A stretch of DNA of 10,986 nt, from assembly GCA_013204195.1 (NCBI GenBank), contig JABMOJ010000425.1, positions 1 through 10,986 on the forward strand. The letters are read 5' to 3'. Of this stretch, positions 1 through 7,765 are shown in pieces. Origin of the DNA: SAR86 cluster bacterium (GTDB lineage Bacteria > Pseudomonadota > Gammaproteobacteria > Pseudomonadales > Azotimanducaceae). Made by a program: the position numbers and the translations under genes. A model generated the notes under the pieces. The model searched no databases. It saw only the letters and a program-made list of their open reading frames with translations, and was not told where the DNA came from. Every line of letters begins with the position of its first letter. Within the stretch, counting starts at the first letter, position 1.

Positions 1-1661
1 AGATCATTCAGGGCGCAAAACCTGGAGAGGGTGGAGAATTACCCGGCGGCAAAGTTGACGAGACTATCGCCAGAATTCGTCACTCGACCCCAGGCGTCGG
101 TTTAATCAGCCCACCACCGCACCATGACATCTACTCTATTGAGGACATGGCGCAACTGATTCATGACCTGAAAAATGCCAACCCCACAGCCCGCATCAGC
201 GTCAAACTGGGCGCCGAAATAGGTGTCGGAACGATCGCTGCAGGTGTGACTAAAGCCAAGGCGGATCATCTGGTGATTGCCGGCCATGACGGTGGCACTG
301 GCGCCTCACCCCTAACTTCAATTAAACATGCAGGATTACCCTGGGAACTGGGCCTGGCCGAAGCACACCAGACATTGGTGATGAACAATCTCAGATCCAG
401 AGTTTATCTGCAAACCGATGGACAGTTGAAAACTGGCCGCGATGTGGCCATTGCCGCCTTGATCGGGGCTGAGGAATTTGGCTTTGCAACGGCACCCTTA
501 ATCACGCTGGGTTGCATCATGATGCGCAAGTGCCACTTGAATACCTGCCCAGTAGGAATCGCGACCCAGGATCCAGAACTGCGCAAAAAATTCAACGGTA
601 AGCCCGAGAGCGTCGTCAATTACTTCTTTATGGTCGCTGAAGAAATGCGTTTGATCATGGCCGAACTCGGCTTCCGCAATGTCAATGAGATGGTCGGCAG
701 AGTTGATGTTCTGGAAATGGACCAGGCACTGCAACACTGGAAAGCTAAGGGCCTGGATTTCAGCTCGATTCTGACCCCCGCCGCGATCGTCTATGACGAC
801 ACGCAAGTATATCGGGTCATGGAGCAAGATCACGGCCTTGAAAAAGCCCTCGACAACGACCTCATTCGCCTGGCTCAGCCCGCTCTCCTCAATGGCGAGG
901 TGGTCAACATTGACTTGCCGGTCATCAACATCAACCGCGTGGTAGGCACCATGTTGTCCCATGAGGTTGCCAAAGCGACTCACGGAAAATTGCTCGCGGA
1001 CGATACGATTAACATCAAACTTACGGGAACCGCCGGGCAAAGCCTCGGTGCCTGGCTAGCGAAAGGTATCAGCATCACGGTTGAAGGTGATGCCAACGAT
1101 TTCGTCGGCAAGGGGTTGTCCGGTGGCCGGATAGCAATCTACCCGCCGAAGGTCAGTAGCTTTGTGGCAGAGGATAATATCCTGATTGGTAATGTTGTGC
1201 TCTATGGTGCCACTAGCGGCTCAGCGTTCTTCCGCGGCATAGCCGCCGAAAGATTCTGCGTGCGCAACAGCGGTGCCAGCACCGTTGTCGAAGGCATCGG
1301 TGACCACGGCTGTGAGTATATGACAGGTGGCCGCGTGGTGGTTCTTGGGCGGACTGGAAGAAACTTCGGCGCGGGTATGAGTGGCGGTATCGCCTATATA
1401 CTCGACCGCGACCACGACTTTGAACGCCGGTGTAATATGGAAACCATCGGTCTGGAGCCGCTGGAAGAGGCCGCCGACATTCTCGAGCTCCGCAACCTGA
1501 TTGAGCAACATTTACAATACACTGGCTCAAATGTGGCTAGCGCACTGCTCGACGACTGGGATGCCAGCCTGGCCCTGTTCGTCAAGGTTATGCCAATCGA
1601 TTATAAACGTGTCCTGATGGCCAACAATGCCCAAAAGGCGCGCATCGTCGCCAGTGCCTGA
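1..1661 (+). CDS. gltB: Glutamate synthase [NADPH] large subunit, C-terminal part (5' end outside window)
   Basis: The frame is open from the first full codon at position 3 to the TGA at 1659-1661, giving 552 residues. That is roughly the last third of a GltB of about 1,500 residues. The FMN-binding synthase domain comes first: a GAKPGEGG loop, then [28 protein letters not shown] and [11 protein letters not shown]. The [3Fe-4S] cysteines are codons 513, 531 and 546 (C-x5-C-x4-C, in GCIMMRKC...TCPVGIATQ). From about position 1020 the glycine-rich GXGXG beta-helix domain follows ([31 protein letters not shown]). In the family, GltB hydrolyses glutamine in an N-terminal amidotransferase domain, not visible here, and channels ammonia to the FMN site, where 2-oxoglutarate becomes glutamate. 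gltD starts 38 nt downstream, so the two are probably cotranscribed. No frame disruption is seen. The promoter lies outside the window. Confidence 0.97.
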   Translation, partial: IIQGAKPGEGGELPGGKVDETIARIRHSTPGVGLISPPPHHDIYSIEDMAQLIHDLKNANPTARISVKLGAEIGVGTIAAGVTKAKADHLVIAGHDGGTGASPLTSIKHAGLPWELGLAEAHQTLVMNNLRSRVYLQTDGQLKTGRDVAIAALIGAEEFGFATAPLITLGCIMMRKCHLNTCPVGIATQDPELRKKFNGKPESVVNYFFMVAEEMRLIMAELGFRNVNEMVGRVDVLEMDQALQHWKAKGLDFSSILTPAAIVYDDTQVYRVMEQDHGLEKALDNDLIRLAQPALLNGEVVNIDLPVININRVVGTMLSHEVAKATHGKLLADDTINIKLTGTAGQSLGAWLAKGISITVEGDANDFVGKGLSGGRIAIYPPKVSSFVAEDNILIGNVVLYGATSGSAFFRGIAAERFCVRNSGASTVVEGIGDHGCEYMTGGRVVVLGRTGRNFGAGMSGGIAYILDRDHDFERRCNMETIGLEPLEEAADILELRNLIEQHLQYTGSNVASALLDDWDASLALFVKVMPIDYKRVLMANNAQKARIVASA

Positions 1662-1699
1662 GATCAACGGACTCTACTAACAAGCAGTAAGAGATAACT

Positions 1700-3151
1700 A
1701 TGGGTAAACCAACTGGATTTAAGGAAATTGCACGCCTGGTAGAGCCGTACCGGGACCCTGCGGTGCGCATGGTGGATTTTAAAGAAATCTATACCCACCA
1801 CGACCCCAAGCACCTTCAGGAACAGGGCTCACGCTGCATGGACTGTGGCGTGCCGTTCTGCCAGTCTACCAATGGCTGCCCGATCCATAATTTGATTCCT
1901 GAGTGGAATGATCTGGTTTACCACGGTCGCTGGCGTGATGCCTTAGACCGGTTGCATAAGACCAATAATTTTCCGGAGTTCACCGGCCGAGTTTGTCCCG
2001 CACCCTGCGAAGGTGCCTGTGTGTTAGGCATCACGGATCCGGCGGTCACCATCAAAAACATCGAAGCCGCCATTATTGACCGTGGCTTTGACGAAGGCTG
2101 GGTTGTACCGGTGCCGCCTGTCACTCGAACCGGCAAGTCGGTTGCCGTCATTGGCTCCGGTCCCGCTGGGCTCTCTGCTGCAGCCCAACTCAATAGTGCC
2201 GGACACACTGTCAGCGTCTATGAACGCGCCGATCGCCTCGGTGGTTTACTCATGTACGGCATTCCAAACATGAAACTCGACAAGGCGATCATCGAACGGC
2301 GGATTCAACTGCTTCGCGACGAGGGTATCGTTTTCTTCGTTAACGCCGACGTCGGTGGCCAGGGTAGTCATGGCATTGCCGTGCAAAGCCTTATTGCTGA
2401 TAACGATGCCGTGCTACTGGCTACCGGTGCCAGCCTCGCCAGGGACTTGAATATCCCAGGCAGAGAAGGCCCTGGCGTACACTTGGCCATGGAATTTCTC
2501 ACTGCCAACACCAAGAGCTTCCTGGATTCCGATCACGCCGACGGCCAGTTCATCTCCGCCAAGGGCAAAGACGTCATCGTCATCGGTGGCGGCGATACGG
2601 GCACCGACTGCATCGGCACATCCTTACGCCATGGCTGCAAATCGCTAGTGAACTTCGAGCTGCTACCTCGTCCACCTGCCGAACGTGCCGCAAACAATCC
2701 TTGGCCACTGTGGCCACGGATTCATCGCACTGACTATGGCCATACAGAAGCCGCAGAGAAATTCGGCGATGATCCCAGGGTCTATCAAATCGCGAGTAAA
2801 TCATTTGTTCGAGACGATGCTGGTCAATTGACAGGCATCATTACGATTAATGTGGATGAACAATTACAAGAAATCCCAGGCACGGAAAAGACCTGGCCTG
2901 CCGACTTAATCTTTCTGTCTATGGGCTTTCTGCAACCTGAACATTACATCAATGACGAGTTGGACATGGAGGTTGATGGGCGCGGGAATTTTGTTGCCAA
3001 CAAAAGCGACTACCGAACTTCTGTACCTAAGGTCTATGCCGCCGCCGACTGTCGGCGCGGCCAGGATCTAGTGGTTCGTGCAATTAACGAAGGCCGCGAG
3101 GCGGCACGAGAGATAGACCGTGATTTGATGGGAAATACCCAACTACCGTGA
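1700..3151 (+). CDS. gltD: Glutamate synthase [NADPH] small subunit
   Basis: This complete gene encodes 483 residues, normal for GltD. It oxidises NADPH and passes electrons through FAD and iron-sulfur clusters to the FMN of GltB. The N-terminal ferredoxin-like domain has two cysteine groups: C46, C49, C54, C60 ([10 protein letters not shown]...GC) and C99, C103, C107 (CPAPCEGAC), suited to two [4Fe-4S] clusters. The FAD-binding Rossmann motif [14 protein letters not shown] is at 148-161. The NADPH-binding motif [13 protein letters not shown] is at about 292-304. The closing FAD motif [18 protein letters not shown] is at about 445-462. The start follows a purine-rich AAGAGA about 8 nt upstream. 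The cluster motif is of the CMDCGVPFC type, which as I recall differs from the E. coli GltD version. Its 3' end faces aroB across a 65-nt junction with a hairpin. Standalone GltD-like oxidoreductases exist, but the adjacent gltB makes the GOGAT subunit the clear choice. Confidence 0.97.
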   Translation: MGKPTGFKEIARLVEPYRDPAVRMVDFKEIYTHHDPKHLQEQGSRCMDCGVPFCQSTNGCPIHNLIPEWNDLVYHGRWRDALDRLHKTNNFPEFTGRVCPAPCEGACVLGITDPAVTIKNIEAAIIDRGFDEGWVVPVPPVTRTGKSVAVIGSGPAGLSAAAQLNSAGHTVSVYERADRLGGLLMYGIPNMKLDKAIIERRIQLLRDEGIVFFVNADVGGQGSHGIAVQSLIADNDAVLLATGASLARDLNIPGREGPGVHLAMEFLTANTKSFLDSDHADGQFISAKGKDVIVIGGGDTGTDCIGTSLRHGCKSLVNFELLPRPPAERAANNPWPLWPRIHRTDYGHTEAAEKFGDDPRVYQIASKSFVRDDAGQLTGIITINVDEQLQEIPGTEKTWPADLIFLSMGFLQPEHYINDELDMEVDGRGNFVANKSDYRTSVPKVYAAADCRRGQDLVVRAINEGREAAREIDRDLMGNTQLP

Positions 3152-3188
3152 TTCAGCACCTTAGCCGCGTCTGAACCCATTGACGCGC

Positions 3189-3217
3189 GCTGCCTGCAGC
3201 CAAAGGTTGCAGGCAGC
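3189..3217. terminator. Hairpin between convergent gltD and aroB, possible bidirectional terminator
   Basis: The arms GCTGCCTGCAGCC (3189-3201) and GGTTGCAGGCAGC (3205-3217) pair over 13 bp with a single G-T wobble in the plus-strand transcript, around an AAA loop. It lies 37 nt after the gltD stop, and its last base is also the last base of the aroB stop codon, so it could end transcription from both sides. Neither flank has a T-rich run, so it does not meet the usual intrinsic-terminator pattern. It could instead protect mRNA 3' ends or mark Rho-dependent termination. Confidence 0.5.
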
Positions 3218-4320
3218 TAACCGTTGATAATCGCTAGCAGATCCTTCGCGTCGACGTCGTCCACCAATATCGCTTGACCCAACCCGCTTAAAAGCACCAG
3301 CCTTAAACCCTGATCAGTCATCTTCTTATCCCGGTTCATCAGGGACAAAAATTGATCCTTCAACACCGCCGGCGGTACCACGGGTAAACCGACCCGCGCG
3401 ATGAGCGCCTCAAGGCGCTCATTGTCAGCCGCGGAACACAACCCCAGCCGAGCAGAAAGTGCCGTCGCCATCACCATCCCTGCGCCAACGGCCTCACCAT
3501 GCAGCCAGGCACCATAGCCCATGCCGGTTTCAATGGCATGCCCGAAAGTATGACCGAAATTAAGCAGCGCTCTGACGCCTTGCTCCTTCTCATCCCGCGA
3601 GACAATATCGGCTTTGATCTCGCAACTGCGCTTGATGGCCTCACTCATCAGCTCAAGATCAAGGGCTAACAGTTGATCCATATGCTGCTCTAGCCATTCA
3701 AAATACACCAGGTCTGCCAGCGCACCGTGCTTAATCACCTCGGCCATACCCGCAATCAACTCTCGCTTAGGCAAGCTCCGCAGCGATTCCGGGTCAATGA
3801 TAACCGCCTGCGGCTGATGAAAAGCACCGATCATATTCTTGCCGAGAGGATGGTTTACAGCTGTTTTTCCACCGACAGAAGAATCCACCTGAGCCAGTAG
3901 TGTCGTGGGCACTTGAATAAAAGCAACGCCACGTTGGTAACAAGCCGCGGCAAAACCGGTGATATCACCGACAACACCACCTCCGAGTGCTATCAGGGTG
4001 GTGGCACGATTATGGCGGCCCTCCAACAAACCCGTCAAAACAATGTCCAAACTCGCCAAGGTCTTGAATTGCTCACCGTCGGGTAAAACCACCACACCAA
4101 CATTCAGATCTCCCAAGGCGGCTTGCAAGCGCTCAAGGTACAAGGGGGCAATATTGGTATTCGTCACGATCAGCACCTGACGTCCATGGATATAACGACG
4201 TAGCAAAGCACCATCGTCAAGGAGGCCAGCACCGATATAAATCGAATAACTGGCGTCCCCAAGTCCGAGATTGACAACTTCCACAATAACTTCCTTCTTC
4301 TGACCTTTAGCCGACGGCAT
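3217..4320 (-). CDS. aroB: 3-dehydroquinate synthase
   Basis: The product has 367 residues, normal for AroB, and is the second enzyme of the shikimate pathway. It converts DAHP to 3-dehydroquinate in the cytoplasm, using NAD and a divalent metal. Visible motifs are the NAD-binding DGEQFKT (81-87) and [11 protein letters not shown] (113-123), TT at 139-140, VGGKTAVN with K152, KN at 161-162, and the metal ligands E194 (GMAEVIKHG), H257 ([10 protein letters not shown]) and H274 (LHGEAVGAG). A conserved DKK is at 331-333. It starts 11 nt after the aroK stop, so the two are cotranscribed. The ATG at 4320 has no obvious ribosome site. An in-frame GTG at 4284, preceded by AAGAAGGAAG, would give a 355-residue protein beginning close to the usual AroB N-terminus and may be the true start. 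Confidence 0.96.
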   Translation of the reverse strand: MPSAKGQKKEVIVEVVNLGLGDASYSIYIGAGLLDDGALLRRYIHGRQVLIVTNTNIAPLYLERLQAALGDLNVGVVVLPDGEQFKTLASLDIVLTGLLEGRHNRATTLIALGGGVVGDITGFAAACYQRGVAFIQVPTTLLAQVDSSVGGKTAVNHPLGKNMIGAFHQPQAVIIDPESLRSLPKRELIAGMAEVIKHGALADLVYFEWLEQHMDQLLALDLELMSEAIKRSCEIKADIVSRDEKEQGVRALLNFGHTFGHAIETGMGYGAWLHGEAVGAGMVMATALSARLGLCSAADNERLEALIARVGLPVVPPAVLKDQFLSLMNRDKKMTDQGLRLVLLSGLGQAILVDDVDAKDLLAIING

Positions 4321-4331
4321 CAGCCGCCAGT

Positions 4332-4874
4332 CTATACATAGTTAATTTTAGCCAGCTTTCGAACGATGGACGTGATGATCCGTCGACTGCTGCTATCACC
4401 TACCGCTACCTTAATGTTCGCCAACTCGTTGTAGAGGGGATCGCGAAAGATTTTGAGCTCGCGCAAGACCGCCGCCGGGTTATCCGTTTGCAGCAAGGGG
4501 CGTTTTTTATCTTTGGCCGTACGCTTAATTTGCATATCTAGCGAGGTATCAAGAAAAATGACGAGCCCTCGAGAGCGCAAAAATTCTCGGTTTTCAGGTT
4601 TGAGCACAGACCCACCACCTGTGGCAATCAGCACATCGTCTAGCTGGGTGAGATCGTCCAACACCGCGGTCTCTCGCTCACGGAATCCCGGTTCGCCTTC
4701 AACATCAAATATCCAGGCGATATTCGCGCCCGCACGCCGCTCAATCTCCTGATCAGAATCAATAAACTCGAGATGCAATTGCTGGGCGAGCGCGCGCCCT
4801 ACCGTCGTCTTACCCACACCCATGGGTCCGACCAGGAAGATATTGCGCTTGGTTTTTTCATTCGACATTGGCAT
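4332..4874 (-). CDS. aroK: Shikimate kinase I
   Basis: The product has 180 residues, close to the usual size of about 170-175. It phosphorylates shikimate to shikimate-3-phosphate with ATP. The Walker A loop GPMGVGKT is at 16-23. The shikimate-binding residues D39 and D41 (FIDSD), R65 (FRERE) and the GGG at 86-88 (ATGGGSVL) are present, as are the lid arginine in KKRPLL (R125) and the adenine-side R144 ([10 protein letters not shown]). A second ATG two codons in (4868) is an equally possible start. The [11 protein letters not shown] opening matches the AroK branch rather than AroL. It is followed by aroB after 11 nt and preceded by pilQ after 93 nt, the conserved pilQ-aroK-aroB linkage of gammaproteobacteria. 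Expression is probably partly from the pil operon. Confidence 0.96.
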   Translation of the reverse strand: MPMSNEKTKRNIFLVGPMGVGKTTVGRALAQQLHLEFIDSDQEIERRAGANIAWIFDVEGEPGFRERETAVLDDLTQLDDVLIATGGGSVLKPENREFLRSRGLVIFLDTSLDMQIKRTAKDKKRPLLQTDNPAAVLRELKIFRDPLYNELANIKVAVGDSSSRRIITSIVRKLAKINYV

Positions 4875-4923
4875 GGAGCGACTCTACCCAAGCTGGCTCG
4901 CGAACGCCAGTATTCGCAGGCCA

Positions 4924-4959
4924 GAACAAGCGGCTTAATCAAGATTAAACCGCTTGCTC
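4924..4959 (-). other. Hairpin in the pilQ-aroK gap
   Basis: On the minus strand, CAAGCGGTTTAAT (4956-4944) and ATTAAGCCGCTTG (4939-4927) pair over 13 bp with one U-G wobble around a CUUG loop, a known stable tetraloop. Two more pairs form beyond one mismatch. It begins 8 nt after the pilQ stop. In the minus-strand transcript it is a full stem; the plus-strand version has a C-A mismatch, which favours function in the pil/aro message. No U-run follows, so a partial terminator, processing site or 3'-end stabiliser fits better than a full intrinsic terminator. Confidence 0.5.
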
Positions 4960-4967
4960 GACACTCG

Positions 4968-6296
4968 TTAACGATTGGTCATGGGGTCATCGAGTAGGAT
5001 CGGCGTGATAAAAATCAATAACTCGGTCTTCGTCCGAGTACGATTAGTACTTCTGAACAAGCTACCCAGGTAAGGTATATCGCCAAGCAACGGCGTCTTG
5101 TTGATGCTGTTGGTATCCGAAGTTTTAAACACGCCACCAAGAACGATGGTATCACCGTTATTCACCAACACCTTGGTCGTTAGATTACTCGTATTAATCG
5201 GCGGCGCTCCACCACCTGCTGGCGCCGCACCCACCTCGTCCTGAGTCACATCCAGATCGAGAATAATTCGGTCGTCAGGCGTGATCTGCGGCGTCACATT
5301 CAACACTAACTCTGCAGCGATAAATGCCACTGTGGCCCCGCCGGCAGCGCCCGTATCACCACCTGCACGCTCCAGATAAGGCACCTGCTGACCCTGAGAA
5401 ATTGTTGCCGCCTGCTTGTCTGCGGTAATGACCTTCGGTCTAGCGACAACTTCACCCTCGCCGCTGACTTCAGCGGCAGATAATTCGAGATCCAGCAAAA
5501 ATTTGCTACTAAGGATGCCCAGGGCAATGGAGTTCCCCGACCCGCCGGGCAGATCAACCACCAGCGAATCAGCACTGGTCAATGCCAGGTCCGCGCCGGC
5601 CAGGGACGATCCCCTGATGGTTTCCAGCGCATCCAGATTAGAGCCTGCTTGGAGCACTGAATTATTCACCGATCCATAGCCCCCGGCTCCCCACCTAACA
5701 CCGAGATTTTTAGTAAAACTAGAGCTCGCCGTCACGATTCGGGCTTCAATCATGACCTGTCGCACCGGCACATCTAACTTCTCGAGGACGGCTCGAAAGT
5801 CGTTAATTTTGTCCGCGGTTTCAGTCAGTATAATCGAGTTGGTGCGCTCATCGACGATAACACTGCCACGGCCGGATACCACGCCAGCACCGGCACCCTC
5901 GTCGCCGCTCTTAAACAAGGCATAAATCTCACTGGCCTTGGCATATTTTACCTCGATGAATTCTGTCCGTAGGGGCGCCAACTCAGAAATTTGCTGGCGG
6001 CTTTCCAACTCGAGTTTTTCTCGAGCCGCGAGCTCGGCCGCGGGCGCCACCATCAGAACATTGCCTAACTGGCGCTTATCCAGACCTTTAGTCTTCATGA
6101 TGATATCCAACGCCTGATCCCATGGTACATTTTTTAATCGCAAGGTAATTCGCCCAGAGACCGTATCGCTCGCCACCAAATTAAGGTCCGTGAAGTCGGC
6201 AATGAGTTGCAAGACTGCTCGAATCTCGATGTCTTGAAAATTCAACGACAACTTCTCGCCACGATAGCGAAACGCCTGATCTAAGGACGACTCCAT
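4968..6296 (-). CDS. pilQ: Type IV pilus secretin PilQ, C-terminal (secretin) fragment, out of frame with the N-terminal half
   Basis: The coordinates run from the first ATG in this frame and give 442 residues. Homology continues upstream in the same frame to about 6367 (DYLAYQADNVFTLEVKPLT), so the ATG is not the natural start and has no ribosome site. The order of domains is: a short STN/N0 domain (about residues 15-85, LNFQDIEIRAVLQLIADFT...GRITLRLKNVPWDQALDII), an N1/NolW domain (about 110-185, FIEVKYAKASEIYALF...VDERTNSIILTE), then the secretin pore domain (about 190-435) with VARPKVITADKQAATISQG, LVLNVTPQITPD, and the terminal TPLLGDIPYLGSLFRS and ELLIFITPILL. In the family, 12-15 copies form the outer-membrane channel through which the pilus extends. 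Made alone, this piece would lack a signal peptide and could not be exported. Joined to the upstream half with one base removed it gives a normal PilQ of 722 residues. Confidence 0.93.
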   Translation of the reverse strand: MESSLDQAFRYRGEKLSLNFQDIEIRAVLQLIADFTDLNLVASDTVSGRITLRLKNVPWDQALDIIMKTKGLDKRQLGNVLMVAPAAELAAREKLELESRQQISELAPLRTEFIEVKYAKASEIYALFKSGDEGAGAGVVSGRGSVIVDERTNSIILTETADKINDFRAVLEKLDVPVRQVMIEARIVTASSSFTKNLGVRWGAGGYGSVNNSVLQAGSNLDALETIRGSSLAGADLALTSADSLVVDLPGGSGNSIALGILSSKFLLDLELSAAEVSGEGEVVARPKVITADKQAATISQGQQVPYLERAGGDTGAAGGATVAFIAAELVLNVTPQITPDDRIILDLDVTQDEVGAAPAGGGAPPINTSNLTTKVLVNNGDTIVLGGVFKTSDTNSINKTPLLGDIPYLGSLFRSTNRTRTKTELLIFITPILLDDPMTNR

Positions 6297-6360
6297 CGCT
6301 GAGGCAGTCAGAGGCTTAACCTCCAGCGTGAAAACATTGTCGGCCTGATAGGCGAGGTAA

Positions 6361-6374
6361 TCAAAGTCCCCCCG
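6361..6374 (-). other. Frameshift site in pilQ: G6 run followed by CTT TGA
   Basis: Minus-strand codons read ACG GGG GGA CTT TGA, so the N-terminal frame stops here. The secretin frame reads GAC TTT GAT TAC over the same bases, one nucleotide ahead (+1). Reducing the run from six G (C6 at 6368-6373) to five gives P-T-G-D-F-D-Y-L-A-Y-Q, a normal PilQ sequence. The simplest reading is a one-base insertion in a homopolymer, real or from sequencing. The local G-run plus CTT TGA also resembles the prfB +1 recoding signal. Confidence 0.9.
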
Positions 6375-7137
6375 TCGGCTCGATCATCAGGATCGTATTG
6401 TTTGACTCTGGCAAGGCATCGACTATCAGCACAGGGGTCGCAAAATCTGCCACATCCAGCCGGCGTTGTAGATCAGCGGGGATTTGCGTAGCGGTGAATT
6501 CGACTCGAATTTTCCCACCTTCGCTGGAAACATCCACGCCAATACCGGGATTGGATAAGTTAACAATTACACGACCCTCGCCACCTTCGCCGCGTCTGAA
6601 ATCGATCGCCTCGATTCGAGAACCTGCCGAGGGAGCGCTCTGCGTTTGCTGATTCAAGCCCCGTGAAGCCTGCTGCGTCGGCGCCAGACTCACCTGCGCC
6701 TGATTGTCCAACTGACCCACTAGAAGCACCAGCGTATCGCCGTCAACTCGGGTTGAGTAGGGCATAAGCTCTGTCATCGCAACAATAACTCGCGTCCGGT
6801 TGCCGGCGTCAACGACAGTGACACTGCGAGCGTTCCCACCGCCTAGCTGATGATATTTTGAAGCCAAGCCACTGCTGACTCCCGTTAGATCCAGGGCAAT
6901 TCTGGCAGGCTGCTCAATCGTGTAGCCAGTGGGCGCTGGCGGCATCCCGTCAAAATGCATACGGATCTCAATTTTATCACCCGGCAACGACGAAAATTCA
7001 ATGCCATCCATACTCACAGCTGCCAACGCCGCGGACGGGATGAGCGCCACCACTAATAGCAATAGACTCGCCAGCATGTTTTTCCCTACCTGTCTGTGAA
7101 TGATCGCAATCACTCCTGTCACTCTTGTGACTGCCAT
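6361..7137 (-). CDS. pilQ: Type IV pilus secretin PilQ, N-terminal (AMIN-domain) fragment ended by a frameshift
   Basis: This frame gives 258 residues before TGA at 6363-6361. The ATG at 7137 is chosen because AGAGGTG (7148-7142) sits just upstream and because it lies 22 nt after the pilP stop. A signal peptide spans about residues 1-39: a basic N-region, LASLLLLVVALIP, and cleavage after ALA. Two AMIN-type beta domains follow, at about 43-120 (GIEFSSLPGDKIEIRMHFDG...RIALDLTGV) and 155-240 (IEAIDFRRGEGGEGRVIVNL...RVEFTATQIP). In PilQ these bind peptidoglycan and place the secretin in the periplasm. The fragment stops at ...MIEPTGGL, exactly where other PilQ proteins continue with a YLAYQ segment. 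A secreted AMIN-only protein would not form a channel. An upstream in-frame ATG at 7269 overlaps pilP and is unlikely to be the start. Confidence 0.9.
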   Translation of the reverse strand: MAVTRVTGVIAIIHRQVGKNMLASLLLLVVALIPSAALAAVSMDGIEFSSLPGDKIEIRMHFDGMPPAPTGYTIEQPARIALDLTGVSSGLASKYHQLGGGNARSVTVVDAGNRTRVIVAMTELMPYSTRVDGDTLVLLVGQLDNQAQVSLAPTQQASRGLNQQTQSAPSAGSRIEAIDFRRGEGGEGRVIVNLSNPGIGVDVSSEGGKIRVEFTATQIPADLQRRLDVADFATPVLIVDALPESNNTILMIEPTGGL

Positions 7138-7159
7138 AAAACACCTCTGAAAGTAGTAT

Positions 7160-7765
7160 TTAATCACTGAGACCTTGCAGTTCAATTGTTCTGGGCCGGC
7201 GCAGCCAGCCACCAGAGCCATCACTGACAATCTCGGTAATATCGATACGACTGTCATTAATGCCTTCAACCCGCCCCCAGCTGGAGCCTAGATAGTCGCC
7301 GACCTGAACCCGATGAACACCTTGATCACCATCTTCAACTAGCGCCCAGGAACTGCCATCTTGCTCGAGGGTACCCACCATCGATAATGCCGACAGGTTA
7401 TACTTCTCTAGATACTGCTTAACATGATCCGGGGGTGGCTTAATGCCGACATTGCGCTTCTGCTCTTCGCTTTTCTGCACAACGATGATTGGTGGCTCAA
7501 ATGGGCTGCGGCGGTTGGCCGCGCTATAGCTGAAGGCCTGATAAGACTCGAATTCAGGTAACGGCGCGATGCTGCCGACAGGCTGAGCTTTTACGCTCTC
7601 CATAAACGCCGTGATATCCGCATACTCGTCGTCGGAGGAACATGCCGCGAGCAACAAAACCAACAAGACTGATCCGCCGAATCGAAAAGTCATATTCAGC
7701 AGGCGGTGCACGCCGCGCTCCATGGCTGCCTCTGACGGGCTCCGCTTATTCATTAAGGGCCTCAT
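7160..7765 (-). CDS. pilP: Type IV pilus inner-membrane/periplasmic lipoprotein PilP
   Basis: From the ATG at 7765 the product has 201 residues. PilP links the inner-membrane PilN-PilO complex to the secretin PilQ. The lipoprotein signal is clear: hydrophobic VLLVLLL, then a lipobox LAAC with the modified cysteine at residue 42, followed by S. The next part is a low-complexity periplasmic linker (SSDDEYADITAFMESVKAQP) with ANRRSPFEPP, and a C-terminal beta domain (SMVGTLEQDGSSWALVEDGDQGVHRVQVGDYLG) that contacts PilQ in the family. The chosen ATG overlaps the pilO stop as ATGA, which suggests translational coupling. ATGs at 7753 (after GAGG) and 7723 (after AGAGG) are plausible alternatives, and the latter (187 residues) gives a signal peptide of more usual length. 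pilQ follows after 22 nt. Confidence 0.95.
   Translation of the reverse strand: MRPLMNKRSPSEAAMERGVHRLLNMTFRFGGSVLLVLLLAACSSDDEYADITAFMESVKAQPVGSIAPLPEFESYQAFSYSAANRRSPFEPPIIVVQKSEEQKRNVGIKPPPDHVKQYLEKYNLSALSMVGTLEQDGSSWALVEDGDQGVHRVQVGDYLGSSWGRVEGINDSRIDITEIVSDGSGGWLRRPRTIELQGLSD

Noticed and set aside
498..1040. A minus-strand open frame of 180 codons inside gltB
   Set aside because: It is fully antisense to strongly conserved GltB sequence that includes the 3Fe-4S cysteines. No family resemblance is seen in its translation.
4968..6296. The secretin half as an independent, deliberately separate gene
   Set aside because: Homology continues upstream of its ATG to the frameshift, there is no ribosome site, and without a signal peptide it could not reach the outer membrane.
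7138..7269. An upstream ATG (7269) that would extend the PilQ N-terminus by 44 residues
   Set aside because: It lies inside pilP, and the extension would place a spurious lipobox-like stretch before the real signal peptide. ATG 7137 has a strong ribosome site and the right spacing.
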